Shown here piece after piece: positions 1 through 9,812 of a stretch of 43,617 nt of DNA. A program made the translations under genes and the position numbers. The stretch is taken from positions 1-43,617 of the forward strand of contig JAHFKQ010000001.1 of the NCBI GenBank assembly GCA_023245265.1. Direction: 5' to 3'. The notes under the pieces were generated by a model. That model did not search any database. It saw only the letters and a program-made list of their open reading frames with translations, and was not told the origin of the DNA. The stretch comes from Candidatus Collierbacteria bacterium. GTDB taxonomy: Bacteria; Patescibacteriota; Microgenomatia; UBA1400; MFAQ01. Numbering within the stretch: position 1 is the first letter of the stretch; each line of letters opens with the position of its first letter.

Positions 1-120
1 TACTTTCTGGCCTCGTTTCAAGGCTCCTGGGAAGCCTGATGCGGCTTCCATCAGCTTGTCCATGATGGACAAACCTCCTGTTTTTTTAATAATATTATCT
101 GATTTTTGAGAATTGCTCAT
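1..120 (-). CDS. Probable S1-domain (ribosomal protein S1-like) protein, N-terminal fragment
   Basis: The reading frame is open from an ATG at 120 to the window edge and gives 40 residues; the rest lies outside. The last visible residues (GALKRGQKV) resemble the start of a first S1 RNA-binding repeat, where a K.GQ.V.G.V pattern is usual, so a ribosomal S1-like protein is the best guess. A second in-frame ATG at 63 is preceded by a strong AGGAGG about 10 nt upstream, whereas the ATG at 120 has only a weak AAGGAA. Translation may therefore start at 63, giving MDKLMEAASGF. Too little is visible to confirm the family. Confidence 0.45.
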   Translation of the reverse strand, partial: MSNSQKSDNIIKKTGGLSIMDKLMEAASGFPGALKRGQKV

Positions 121-186
121 TTATCATAAATTCCTTTCTTGTCTTTTAGACTTGCCTATTTTACCACAACCTAAACCTATTTAGGT

Positions 187-699
187 TCATTTAGACCCTA
201 GGCACTTCTCGGACCATCTCCCCAATTTTGCCTCTTTAGCCCTAGTTTCCAGCCCTTTCAGTCTTTGAATATACTCTGGGCTCGGTTTCAGTTTATCGTG
301 GACCTCAAAAGCCGTGTAGACCGTGGCTGCCCCGGTCGCGACCAGTTTATCCTCCACATTTTCCCCATCCACTAACACTTTGGCTAAGATCCGGCCATAA
401 CCGTCGTACCCCATTCGCTCGTAAGTGACGGACTTAGTCATCAGCTCTTTTTCAAGGACTCTGGTGGCTTCTTCAAAGTAGCATTCTTTCAGATCAGGCG
501 CATCTACTCCCCAGAGCCGAACCCGCCACTCACTTCCGTCTCTCAGACTCGTCACCCAAAAAGTATCTCCGTCCACCATCCGGCTATATCTTATTTTTTC
601 AAACCTCAAACCCTGCCAAAAGCCCAGCAATATTCCTAGCCCCACCCCCATCATCAACCAAACCAAAAACAGCCTGATATCGGCTCTTTTTTGTGCCAT
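187..699 (-). CDS. Membrane-anchored staphylococcal nuclease-like (thermonuclease) protein
   Basis: This 170-residue protein has one N-terminal membrane segment (about 9-29) followed by an SNase fold, so the nuclease domain is probably exported and tethered. Family landmarks are VDGDT (42-46), RLWGVDAPD (61-69) and YDGYGRILAKV (98-108). These match the Ca-binding Asp, the first catalytic Arg (R61), Asp66 and the second Arg (R103) of S. aureus nuclease. The catalytic Glu position is Asp69 (DAPD in place of the usual TPE), a conservative change. Enzymes of this family cut DNA and RNA, so a role in nucleic-acid scavenging fits. The start is preceded by TAAGAT 5 nt upstream with no Shine-Dalgarno site, suggesting a leaderless transcript. 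A second, degenerate member lies at 24329-24727. Confidence 0.85.
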   Translation of the reverse strand: MAQKRADIRLFLVWLMMGVGLGILLGFWQGLRFEKIRYSRMVDGDTFWVTSLRDGSEWRVRLWGVDAPDLKECYFEEATRVLEKELMTKSVTYERMGYDGYGRILAKVLVDGENVEDKLVATGAATVYTAFEVHDKLKPSPEYIQRLKGLETRAKEAKLGRWSEKCLGSK

Positions 700-736
700 A
701 GTTTATCTTACACCGTGCCCCTCCCACCCCGAGTGT

Positions 737-742
737 TACAAT
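737..742 (+). promoter_or_regulatory. -10 box TACAAT for the 790-1751 unit
   Basis: TACAAT lies 47 nt before the start codon at 790. The transcript would begin close to ATCTTAGCGC, which has the CTTA found at the same offset in other plus-strand leaders of this window. No convincing -35 was seen. Confidence 0.4.
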
Positions 743-789
743 ATCCGAGATCTTAGCGCTCTTATTCTGCCCCAAAGGAGTTTTGACAA

Positions 790-1266
790 ATGAAAGAAAT
801 CTTGTTGACTATTTTGGCTTTCTGTTTGGTTATCTTCAGCCTCTACTTTCCCTTCCGAATTGCCTACCTGGACAATCAACCCAAACAGGTGACGGTTGGA
901 CCCAACCAAACCTATACCTGGGCCTCTGACCAGCTGCTCACCCGTTCACTCGAAACCACATTTTCACTCAAAAGTCCCGCCTATTTCGAACTCAGACAGG
1001 GTGAAATTGTCAAACAAGCTGTTTATGAAACCCCGGTTATCGGAGAAACAAATGGCCTATACTGGATTCGCGACTTCCCTATGACCGGAACTTGGGCCAC
1101 CTCGGCTCAAGTGACCATTTTCAGTTTAGAAGAGTCCTCGTTCACCATTTCGGCTACTTTCTGGTATAAATTCATCAACTACTTTCTGGCTGTGGCCTTT
1201 TGCGCCATCCTACTACTTATTTCTTTGATTATTCTTGTTTGGTTAGACAGTGTCATACCCGGATAG
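790..1266 (+). CDS. Bitopic membrane protein, hypothetical (paralogue of the next gene)
   Basis: This 158-residue protein has a membrane segment at each end (about 4-23 and 127-153). Between them is a roughly 100-residue beta-rich domain, probably outside the membrane, beginning VTVGPNQTYTW. The same plan, including a TVxPxxTYxW motif just after the first helix, is seen in the following gene, so the two are a tandem duplication. A Shine-Dalgarno AAAGGAG lies about 9 nt before the start. The two genes share a promoter and end at the terminator at 1762-1785. I do not recognise the family; a cell-envelope role is only inferred from topology. Confidence 0.75.
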   Translation: MKEILLTILAFCLVIFSLYFPFRIAYLDNQPKQVTVGPNQTYTWASDQLLTRSLETTFSLKSPAYFELRQGEIVKQAVYETPVIGETNGLYWIRDFPMTGTWATSAQVTIFSLEESSFTISATFWYKFINYFLAVAFCAILLLISLIILVWLDSVIPG

Positions 1267-1292
1267 TCGGACAAAAAGGAGACTTAGACAAG

Positions 1293-1751
1293 ATGGACAA
1301 TTCTACCCGTGTATTCCTGTGGTTGGTGATACTTATTATCGTGGGTATTGGCAGTTTTTTTGGAGCCAAAACGACGAGAACATACATCGTGACCGTGAGT
1401 CCTCATACCACTTACCAGTGGTATGCAGATCAAAGCTCGGTTTTACAAGGTGATGGTCAAACCCACCTTTACTTTAAAAGTGACCTCGGCAATTTCACCG
1501 TTTATGATCAAGATGGACTATTCGTCACCACCGGGCAGCCTTTACCAATGTTGCCGGGTGACACCAAACAAATTTTCACCGCCGATTTTGTACTTCAATC
1601 GGGTTACCAGTACTTTTTATCAGATAACGAAGCCAACCTTTACACTTTAAAACCGTCTGAGTTGCACTTTACCACTCAGAGATATTGGTTCTACATTGTC
1701 TTATATATCTGCGTCATATTATTTTGCGTTACCATATTCATTGTTCTTTAG
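1293..1751 (+). CDS. Bitopic membrane protein, hypothetical (paralogue of the preceding gene)
   Basis: The start at 1293 (MDNSTRVFLW) is chosen over an upstream in-frame ATG at 1200 because an AAGGAG site lies 11 nt before it and the upstream start would overlap the preceding gene. The 152-residue product has an N-terminal helix (about 5-24), an extramembrane domain opening with VTVSPHTTYQW, and a C-terminal helix (about 130-151). It follows its paralogue after a 26-nt gap, so both are expected on one mRNA. The extramembrane domain is quite diverged from its partner, suggesting old duplication or a heteromeric pair. No function is recognised. Confidence 0.75.
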   Translation: MDNSTRVFLWLVILIIVGIGSFFGAKTTRTYIVTVSPHTTYQWYADQSSVLQGDGQTHLYFKSDLGNFTVYDQDGLFVTTGQPLPMLPGDTKQIFTADFVLQSGYQYFLSDNEANLYTLKPSELHFTTQRYWFYIVLYICVILFCVTIFIVL

Positions 1752-1761
1752 GTATTACCCT

Positions 1762-1785
1762 CCCCGCCACTCGGCGGGGTTTTTT
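1762..1785 (+). terminator. Rho-independent terminator
   Basis: CCCCGCC-actc-GGCGGGG followed by six T closes the two-gene membrane protein unit. Confidence 0.85.
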
Positions 1786-1810
1786 GATACAAAAAATCTA
1801 CATCAGTTCT

Positions 1811-1968
1811 ATTGGTTTCGTTGCGCATTCCCGTAATAAAAATATTGCGCAATGTCAAAAAGCCGGTTTTTGTGTACTCACAAAATTTTTGACGGCAAGC
1901 AAGAACGGCGATCACGCTGGGTGATCGAGCGTTCGGTTTTTATGAAGGGAATGCGCAAATAGAAACTA
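1811..1968. repeat. Structured inverted-repeat element of unknown nature
   Basis: The 274 bases between the membrane-protein genes and 5S rRNA hold no convincing gene. They contain terminal arms TTGCGCATTCCC (1821-1832) and GGGAATGCGCAA (1947-1958) that are perfect inverted copies, with weaker similarity continuing outward (TTCTATTGGTTTC against the reverse of GAAACTAGAA). Inside are a palindrome ATTGCGCAAT (1844-1853), a hairpin GTCAAAAA/TTTTTGAC enclosing TTTTGTG-tact-CACAAAA (1854-1892), and a hairpin GAACG.CGATCAC/GTGATCG..CGTTC (1903-1934). The layout is a closed stem with two or three internal stems. It could be a structured RNA or a small miniature transposable element with terminal inverted repeats. 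No target-site duplication was evident. Confidence 0.5.
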
Positions 1969-1990
1969 GAAATCCTTAATTTTTAATCAC

Positions 1991-2020
1991 AAAAAAACCA
2001 GCCTTTCGGTTGGTTTTTTT
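1991..2020 (-). terminator. Terminator downstream of 5S rRNA
   Basis: AACCAGCC-tttc-GGTTGGTT is flanked by seven A on one side and seven T on the other, so it can work in both directions. On the minus strand it ends the 23S-5S transcript. Confidence 0.85.
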
Positions 2021-2025
2021 GTTTG

Positions 2026-2141
2026 CCCGGCGATGATCTACTTTCGCAATCAGTTGCCCAATCACTATCATCGACGCTGACCTGTTTCACTTCTCTGTTC
2101 GAAATGGGAAGAGGTGGTTCCAAGTCGCACAAATCACCGGA
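2026..2141 (-). rRNA. rrf: 5S ribosomal RNA
   Basis: The minus strand shows the 5S core CCACCTCTTCCCATTTCGAA followed by CAGAGAAGTGAAAC, the usual loop B/C region. The ends pair as helix I: CCGGTGAT with ATCGCCGG. Length is about 116 nt. It lies 115 nt after the 3' end of 23S and is followed by a strong terminator, as in a normal 23S-5S unit. Confidence 0.92.
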
Positions 2142-2177
2142 CAGGAAAAGGGTCGATGCGACAATCCCTTTCCTGTC
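2140..2177 (-). repeat. Hairpin in the 23S-5S spacer
   Basis: GACAGGAAAGGG pairs with CCTTTTCCTGTC around a loop of about 14 nt just before the 5S 5' end. It is likely an RNA-processing hairpin separating 5S from 23S. Confidence 0.6.
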
Positions 2178-2224
2178 AGGTAATAAGTAAATTTTAAACT
2201 ACTTAGGATATTACTCCCTGAATA

Positions 2225-2253
2225 GTGAATAGATTTGCAAAAAGATAGCACGA
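2225..2253 (-). repeat. 23S processing stem, 3' arm
   Basis: This arm begins GTGAATAGATT and ends TAGCACGA. It is complementary over nearly 29 nt to 5513-5542 on the other side of the 23S gene, with a few mismatches or bulges. Such a stem is the normal RNase III type processing signal. Confidence 0.75.
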
Positions 2254-2255
2254 GT

Positions 2256-5487
<3,232 letters not shown>

Positions 5488-5512
5488 TTTTGCTTCAAAT
5501 TTGAATTTGAAT

Positions 5513-5542
5513 TCGTGCGATCTACTTGCATAATCTATTCAC
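5513..5542 (-). repeat. 23S processing stem, 5' arm
   Basis: Reverse complement partner of 2225-2253. It lies between tRNA-Ala and the 23S 5' end. Confidence 0.75.
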
Positions 5543-5630
5543 TTTTCAAGGAACAATCCTGAGCTCCAAGAGCTCGTGGTTGATTCTAAGGCGCTCTAGC
5601 CTCAGAGTCAATCACCAGATCTCGGTCCTG

Positions 5631-5703
5631 TGGACCGTGCCGGACTCGAACCGGCCACCTCTACATTGCAAATGTAGCGCTCTACCAGATGAGCTAACGG
5701 CCC
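5631..5703 (-). tRNA. tRNA-Ala(UGC)
   Basis: The minus strand folds as a 73-nt cloverleaf: acceptor GGGCCGT/ACGGTCC, D-arm GCTC...GAGC, anticodon stem CTACA-TTTGCAA-TGTAG with anticodon TGC, and T-arm GGTTCGAGTCC. The 3' CCA is not encoded. It sits just ahead of 23S, where tRNA-Ala lies in classical rRNA operons. Confidence 0.95.
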
Positions 5704-5709
5704 GATAAG

Positions 5710-5733
5710 AAAAAAGTCCGCCTTTAGCGGACT
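5710..5733 (-). terminator. Terminator-like hairpin directly upstream of tRNA-Ala
   Basis: On the minus strand AGTCCGC-taaag-GCGGACT is followed by six T and then, 6 nt later, the tRNA-Ala 5' end. It may terminate the SIMPL gene. However, the only promoter I see for tRNA-Ala-23S-5S (5821-5849) lies upstream of it, so it may attenuate rRNA transcription. Confidence 0.65.
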
Positions 5734-5820
5734 GAATACGACCAAAGCGGCAAAAAACCTAGGGGGCTTTTGTGCTCACTGTTCGGTTTATCTTCATATT
5801 GTCTGCTAAGGACAACTGAA

Positions 5821-5849
5821 AGTATACCAAATACCGTATCAATACACAA
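5821..5849 (-). promoter_or_regulatory. Candidate promoter for tRNA-Ala-23S-5S
   Basis: TTGTGT (5844-5849), 17-nt spacer and TATACT (5821-5826) on the minus strand. It lies in the gap between the SIMPL gene and tRNA-Ala, about 115 nt before the tRNA. Confidence 0.5.
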
Positions 5850-5881
5850 GTTGAATTCTTGCCTACCTCAGGCTCAGCCGC

Positions 5882-6628
5882 CTACTGTAGTTCCCAGACC
5901 ACCGTCATCGACTTGCTGATTGTGGTTGTTCCGGACTCTGCCGGCATTCCTCCCCCCCCGCCAATACCATCCATTTTGGCCATCGGATAATATAGCCCTG
6001 AAGATTGATATCCTTCCGTCACCGAAATAGCCTTCCCTAAAGTGGCTCCGGTAGCCTTAGCCATCACTTCAGCCTTGGTTCGGGCGTCTTTTAGAGCCTC
6101 TTCGGTCAGCTTATCCGCCGCTTTCTTGCTGGTATCCAGCTGAAAGTTGGGTCCATAGATATTTGTCGCTCCATTTTTACTGAGTATGTCAGCCAAAGCT
6201 CCGGCTCGGTTCACATCTCGGAGGGTCACTTCTATCGTGTTCCCCACATTCCATTGCCCTGGTCGTTGCTTGGAAACCCCATTATCATAGTAAGTTTCTG
6301 AGTACTGGTTCACACTCATCGATTGAGTAATAATGTCGCTGGGGTCAATGCCAAAGTCCTTTGCCGCTTGAGTAATAGCCGCGATTTTCGAGTTTACCTC
6401 TTTAATCGCCGTCTCTCGATTGTCATTGGTCGCGTTCACTCCGGCCGAGAATTTAGCAATCTGATTCTTCTCCTTTGACTCGGCCGTGCCGGTCACCGTC
6501 AGCGTCCTCACCGGCTCCATCACAATACGGCCCCAAGTGATGCTTTTCCATGGGAAGAAGAAAATGACGGCTGCGAAAAAACCTACTCCGAACACGATCC
6601 AGGCCAGTTTGGCAAAGTCTTTCATCAT
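5882..6628 (-). CDS. SIMPL domain (DUF541, YggE-like) protein, membrane-anchored
   Basis: 248 residues with one N-terminal membrane helix (about 7-26) and then a SIMPL domain starting TLTVTGTAESKEKNQ. The domain contains the family's alternation of long helices and strands: NSKIAAITQAAKDFGID, the NTIEVTLRDVNRAGALADIL block, and DARTKAEVMAKATGATLGK. The C-terminus ISKSMTVVWEL is the usual final strand. SIMPL proteins are exported; YggE-type members are linked to stress protection but no enzymatic reaction is established. The next gene downstream is tRNA-Ala. The start has neither a clear -10 nor a clear Shine-Dalgarno site, and either of two adjacent ATGs could be used. Confidence 0.88.
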   Translation of the reverse strand: MMKDFAKLAWIVFGVGFFAAVIFFFPWKSITWGRIVMEPVRTLTVTGTAESKEKNQIAKFSAGVNATNDNRETAIKEVNSKIAAITQAAKDFGIDPSDIITQSMSVNQYSETYYDNGVSKQRPGQWNVGNTIEVTLRDVNRAGALADILSKNGATNIYGPNFQLDTSKKAADKLTEEALKDARTKAEVMAKATGATLGKAISVTEGYQSSGLYYPMAKMDGIGGGGGMPAESGTTTISKSMTVVWELQ

Positions 6629-6681
6629 AACTTCACTTTATCATTTTCCTCTATATTTATCAAAATCCCTCTTATATGAGA

Positions 6682-6687
6682 TAAAAT
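6682..6687 (+). promoter_or_regulatory. -10 box TAAAAT for the 6719 gene
   Basis: TAAAAT is followed by ACCCCCAG, the same downstream sequence as at the 16369-16374 promoter. No good -35 was found at 17 nt. Confidence 0.4.
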
Positions 6688-6718
6688 ACCCCCAGCAGTT
6701 CCTTAAAATGGAGGTTTT

Positions 6719-6991
6719 ATGTCCCCCAAGTCTTTGTATAAAATGACCCTCACCTTTTGTTTTACCTCAGAGCGATTCTTGGACCAAGCCATCGGTATTT
6801 TTAACTCTTGGTGTGCCTCTCAGCCCGAAAAGAAGAAACGCTACGGTTTTATCAGGACCAATCAAGTCACGGGGTTTTTCTACTTTTATTCATCCGGACC
6901 CTTGGTTTCTCGCACCGAATCACTTCACAAAGTTCTTGAAGCGGCCGGAAATTTAGACCTGATCAAAACCAAGTTTGAATCTTTTGCCTAG
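6719..6991 (+). CDS. Small hypothetical protein
   Basis: This 90-residue cytosolic protein starts at an ATG preceded by GGAGG 5 nt upstream. There is no signal peptide or membrane segment. The sequence is basic in the middle (QPEKKKRYGFIRT) and ends in a predicted helix. It is a single gene between its own -10 box and the promoter of the isochorismatase-fold gene at 7000-7028. No family was recognised. Confidence 0.6.
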   Translation: MSPKSLYKMTLTFCFTSERFLDQAIGIFNSWCASQPEKKKRYGFIRTNQVTGFFYFYSSGPLVSRTESLHKVLEAAGNLDLIKTKFESFA

Positions 6992-6999
6992 TTAGTGTA

Positions 7000-7028
7000 T
7001 TGACAACACCTTTTTTGGCGTTTAAAAT
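7000..7028 (+). promoter_or_regulatory. Promoter TTGACA-17-TAAAAT
   Basis: A consensus -35 (7000-7005), 17-nt spacer and TAAAAT (7023-7028) drive the gene at 7079 with a leader of about 45 nt and a CAGGAGA ribosome site. Confidence 0.75.
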
Positions 7029-7078
7029 CACTTTAGCTAGACGCTCCTTAAATCAAATTCCACTCTTCAGGAGAACAT

Positions 7079-7909
7079 ATGTCCCTCACTTCTATTGCTC
7101 CTTCGTCACAAGATATTTTTAGAGTTATCCTGGTCAATATCGATAACCAAAGGGATTTTGTGAATAAAAATGGCCTTCTTTCTGTCCCCGGAGCCGATGT
7201 GGCGGCCCTTCGAGCCGCCCGGTTTATTGATACCCACCACGACCGGCTTACCACCATTCTGTCTTCCATGGATAAGCACGGCCTCAAACATATTTTTCTC
7301 GCCTCTTGGTGGGTGAACGCTGATGGTGCACTTCCACCTGAATACACCAACATCACCTATCAAGACATTCAAAACAAAATCTGGATGCCCCGTTTTGACA
7401 AGCAATGGTCAGAGGACTATGTTCGGTCACTCCAGAGCATCACCATCTGGCCGGTTCACTGTGTAGCAGGCACCCCGGGCAGCGAAATTGTGCCGGTTGT
7501 CGCCGAAGCGATTGCTCGACACAGTTTACTTCGCCGAGCGGTTCACCTTCAGGTTCACAAAGGCCAAAATCTTCGAACCGAGCATTATGGTTTGTTCGGA
7601 GCTGAGGTCGAAGATCCAAAAGATCCTGGTACCAAGTTGAATACCGATCTTATGAGAGATATCTCCGGCTATAACCGCAGCTACTGGCTCGGTCAAGAAG
7701 CCAATCACTGTGTCCGTCGTTCCCTCGAGCAATACATCGCTTGGTGTGAAGAGTTCAATCCGGAAGCCATCCACCGCATGCGCTATGTCACCGACTGTGT
7801 CAGCCTACTTCCTCACGGGGCAGAGTATCAAGCCGATGCCGAGCGTTCTTTGTTTGACATGGTCCAAAAAGGTATGCTTTTGGTCAACAGCTCAGACCAA
7901 ATCATCTAA
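7079..7909 (+). CDS. Isochorismatase/nicotinamidase-fold cysteine hydrolase
   Basis: This 276-residue enzyme has the family's triad layout. Asp22 lies in LVNIDNQRDFV, the first strand of nicotinamidases. Lys161 is in QVHKGQN. Cys211 is in GQEANHCVRRS, aligning with the nucleophile of the D.CV....A motif. The block WPVHCVAGTPGSEI (124-137) is also typical of nicotinamidases, where it helps form the substrate and metal site. Converting nicotinamide to nicotinate for NAD salvage is the likeliest role, but other amides are possible. It is longer than PncA (about 210 residues) because of an insertion around 80-120. A single-gene unit with promoter 7000-7028 and terminator 7933-7957. Confidence 0.8.
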   Translation: MSLTSIAPSSQDIFRVILVNIDNQRDFVNKNGLLSVPGADVAALRAARFIDTHHDRLTTILSSMDKHGLKHIFLASWWVNADGALPPEYTNITYQDIQNKIWMPRFDKQWSEDYVRSLQSITIWPVHCVAGTPGSEIVPVVAEAIARHSLLRRAVHLQVHKGQNLRTEHYGLFGAEVEDPKDPGTKLNTDLMRDISGYNRSYWLGQEANHCVRRSLEQYIAWCEEFNPEAIHRMRYVTDCVSLLPHGAEYQADAERSLFDMVQKGMLLVNSSDQII

Positions 7910-7932
7910 ACCTCTCTTTCTTATTACACCAA

Positions 7933-7957
7933 CCCTCCCCAAAAAGGAGGGTTTTTT
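7933..7957 (+). terminator. Rho-independent terminator
   Basis: CCCTCC-ccaaaaa-GGAGGG followed by six T after the isochorismatase-fold gene. The T-tract overlaps the stop codon of the convergent HAD gene. Confidence 0.85.
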
Positions 7958-8594
7958 AATCCAAAAACTTCTCCATTTCTCCAAAGTCTTTAAAGACAAA
8001 TGCCGGTCCAAAGTTTACTTGTCCCTCTTTCCCGTAATATTCTTGATATCGGTCCGGGAAATATAGTCCTGTCCTTACTCCCACTCTTCTGCCGGCCATA
8101 ATATCTTTACCATTGTCGCCCACCATTACCGTTTCTTCCGGTTTCCCTTGCATGAGTTTCAAAGCTTTATAAACCGCCTCCGGGTCAGGCTTGACGAACT
8201 CCACATCTTCTTTGCCGAGAAATACATCCACTAAATCTCTTAGTCCGTTATTTCGGAGAGCGGTTTTGACCCACCGTTTCCGAGAAGCGGTGATAATACC
8301 GATTTTCCCGCCCTCCATTTTTATTTTTTTCAAAAGTTCCATTGCTCCAGGGTTGAGTGTTACCGAATTAAGTTTTTCGATCACTTCCGCCTCCACTTCG
8401 GCAAAAAAAGCTTCACTATTGGTAATCCCCAGCCGGGCCGGTCCGTCCCAATCACCAATTACTTCATTGCCAATTTTTTCATACTCCACTTCGATACCAT
8501 GTTTAGCAAAGACTTTTTTAAAACCGGCAAACCAAATTGGCAGGGTATCAGCCAAGCTTCCATCCCAGTCGAACAAAAAATATTTATATCTCAT
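7956..8594 (-). CDS. HAD-superfamily hydrolase (phosphoglycolate phosphatase-like)
   Basis: 212 residues with all HAD motifs. Motif I is FLFDWDGSLADT with nucleophile Asp9 and Asp11. A helical cap (about 20-85) follows. Motif II is GIITAS, motif III Lys is in VKPDPEAVYKAL, and motif IV is VMVGDNGKDIMAG. This arrangement is that of the phosphoglycolate phosphatase/beta-phosphoglucomutase subfamily, which removes phosphate from small metabolites; the substrate cannot be told from sequence. TAAAAT lies 6 nt before the ATG with no adjacent Shine-Dalgarno site, suggesting a leaderless mRNA. It converges with the preceding plus-strand gene. Confidence 0.9.
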   Translation of the reverse strand: MRYKYFLFDWDGSLADTLPIWFAGFKKVFAKHGIEVEYEKIGNEVIGDWDGPARLGITNSEAFFAEVEAEVIEKLNSVTLNPGAMELLKKIKMEGGKIGIITASRKRWVKTALRNNGLRDLVDVFLGKEDVEFVKPDPEAVYKALKLMQGKPEETVMVGDNGKDIMAGRRVGVRTGLYFPDRYQEYYGKEGQVNFGPAFVFKDFGEMEKFLD

Positions 8595-8626
8595 GCCTTC
8601 ATTTTAACCCCTCCTATCTCAATTCT

Positions 8627-9106
8627 TTACCTCAAATCACCACAGGCCGTACTCACCGCCACTCTTTCGTCTGATTCATGAACATTTACTGCCAAAGGCA
8701 AATCGGCAAATAAATCTGCCATACTCACCGAGATAACCGTCTCTGCTTTTCCGTTGATCACTTTATTTAGTGGATACTTCACCACTCCGGTATTTGGACA
8801 CTTACCGACATGAACATGCGACGGTTGTGGCGACGGATACTTGGTCCCAATCATACTTATAGTCACTTTTGTTTTATCCCCAACCGCCACAAATTCCGCC
8901 ATTCCACTCTGCCCCGATAACCCTGTTTGTTCCAAAACTATCGCCTTAGAAACCAAGGTTGGTGTGGGCGAAACCACGGTGGTAGGTACCACTGCCTCTT
9001 CCACGCTCGGCAACACCACTGCTTTATTATTGCCCATCCAAATCATCCAAAATCCAATCGCCAAAATCAAAAGGATCATGAATGTCCCCGGAGTATTTTT
9101 TGACAT
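8627..9106 (-). CDS. Membrane-anchored protein with a SOD/CHRD-like beta domain
   Basis: The start at 9106 (MSKNTPGTFMI) is preferred over an upstream in-frame ATG at 9148 because a promoter (TTGACA-16-TATCAT, 9132-9159) occupies those extra codons. The 159-residue protein has one helix (about 8-26), a Pro/Thr/Val-rich linker and a C-terminal beta domain. That domain has SHVHVGKCPNTGVVKYPL and VNVHESDERVAVSTACGDL, reminiscent of CHRD or Cu/Zn superoxide dismutase-like folds, where His residues and a Cys pair are spaced this way. Catalytic metal binding is not proven; only two to three His residues are in plausible positions. It is probably exported and tethered. Confidence 0.6.
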   Translation of the reverse strand: MSKNTPGTFMILLILAIGFWMIWMGNNKAVVLPSVEEAVVPTTVVSPTPTLVSKAIVLEQTGLSGQSGMAEFVAVGDKTKVTISMIGTKYPSPQPSHVHVGKCPNTGVVKYPLNKVINGKAETVISVSMADLFADLPLAVNVHESDERVAVSTACGDLR

Positions 9107-9131
9107 TTTTAATAATGATGATAATAAATTA

Positions 9132-9159
9132 ATGATACTCATAGCCATGGTTTTGTCAA
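9132..9159 (-). promoter_or_regulatory. Promoter TTGACA-16-TATCAT for the 8627-9106 gene
   Basis: TGTCAA (9154-9159) and ATGATA (9132-9137) read as TTGACA and TATCAT on the minus strand. It decides the start of the downstream gene. Confidence 0.65.
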
Positions 9160-9194
9160 TATTCTTACAAATAACGCTCGTTGTAAAATAACTA

Positions 9195-9812
9195 ATGGAA
9201 ATTATTTGTCTGACGGTCGGAGATTTGGCGACTCACTGCTATCTGGCCATTGATGAAGAAACACGGCAAACCCTCGTTATCGATCCGGGCGACGAAGGCG
9301 ACTTTCTCAGCACCACTATTTTAGAAAATAATCTGGTTCCTCAAGCCATTATTCTCACACATGGGCATTACGATCACTGTCTCGCCGCCCTAGAGCTCAA
9401 ACTCAATTTTTCCCTTCCCATTTATCTCCACCAAAAAGACTTATTTCTTTATGAGAAGGCTCATCTCTCGGCCAAGCATTTCTCACATATCGCTATTCCC
9501 AAGCTCCCTCCCATTGACCATTTTCTAAAAGACCAGGAAATTATCACTTTTGGTAATTCATCTCTCAAAGTTCTACATACTCCCGGCCACACCCCTGGTT
9601 CGGTTTGCCTCTACTCTGCTCGTTCTCTTTTCAGCGGCGATACTCTCTTCGTCAACGGTGTCGGTAGTACTGACCATCAGTACTCCTCCGCCAGCGACCT
9701 GAAAAAATCCTTCGCCAAGATCAAGCCATTTTCTACTAACTCACTAATTTATCCGGGCCACGAAGATTTTGGCCTGCCACTTGTCGCCACACCTCCTCAT
9801 CTCTTTTCTTAA
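9195..9812 (+). CDS. MBL-fold metallo-hydrolase (glyoxalase II-like)
   Basis: 205 residues with the metallo-beta-lactamase metal ligands in order: HGHYDH (56-61), the PGHTPGS loop, LFSGDTLF with its bridging Asp, and a final YPGHEDFG His. This spacing fits the glyoxalase II-like subfamily that hydrolyses thioesters such as S-lactoylglutathione or related small thiols; many CPR members have unknown substrates. TAAAAT lies 5 nt before the ATG with no Shine-Dalgarno site. The 3' end overlaps the convergent HD gene by 77 nt, so the last 25 codons are double-coding. Confidence 0.9.
   Translation: MEIICLTVGDLATHCYLAIDEETRQTLVIDPGDEGDFLSTTILENNLVPQAIILTHGHYDHCLAALELKLNFSLPIYLHQKDLFLYEKAHLSAKHFSHIAIPKLPPIDHFLKDQEIITFGNSSLKVLHTPGHTPGSVCLYSARSLFSGDTLFVNGVGSTDHQYSSASDLKKSFAKIKPFSTNSLIYPGHEDFGLPLVATPPHLFS

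Noticed and set aside
1200..1292. Longer start for the second bitopic membrane protein
   Set aside because: The ribosome site is directly before 1293 and the longer start overlaps the previous gene.
1811..1968. Integron attC site or CRISPR repeat
   Set aside because: There are no attC core sites (GTTRRRY/RYYYAAC) and only one copy, with no spacers.
9107..9148. Longer start for the SOD/CHRD-like gene
   Set aside because: These bases hold a good TTGACA/TATCAT promoter reading into the gene.
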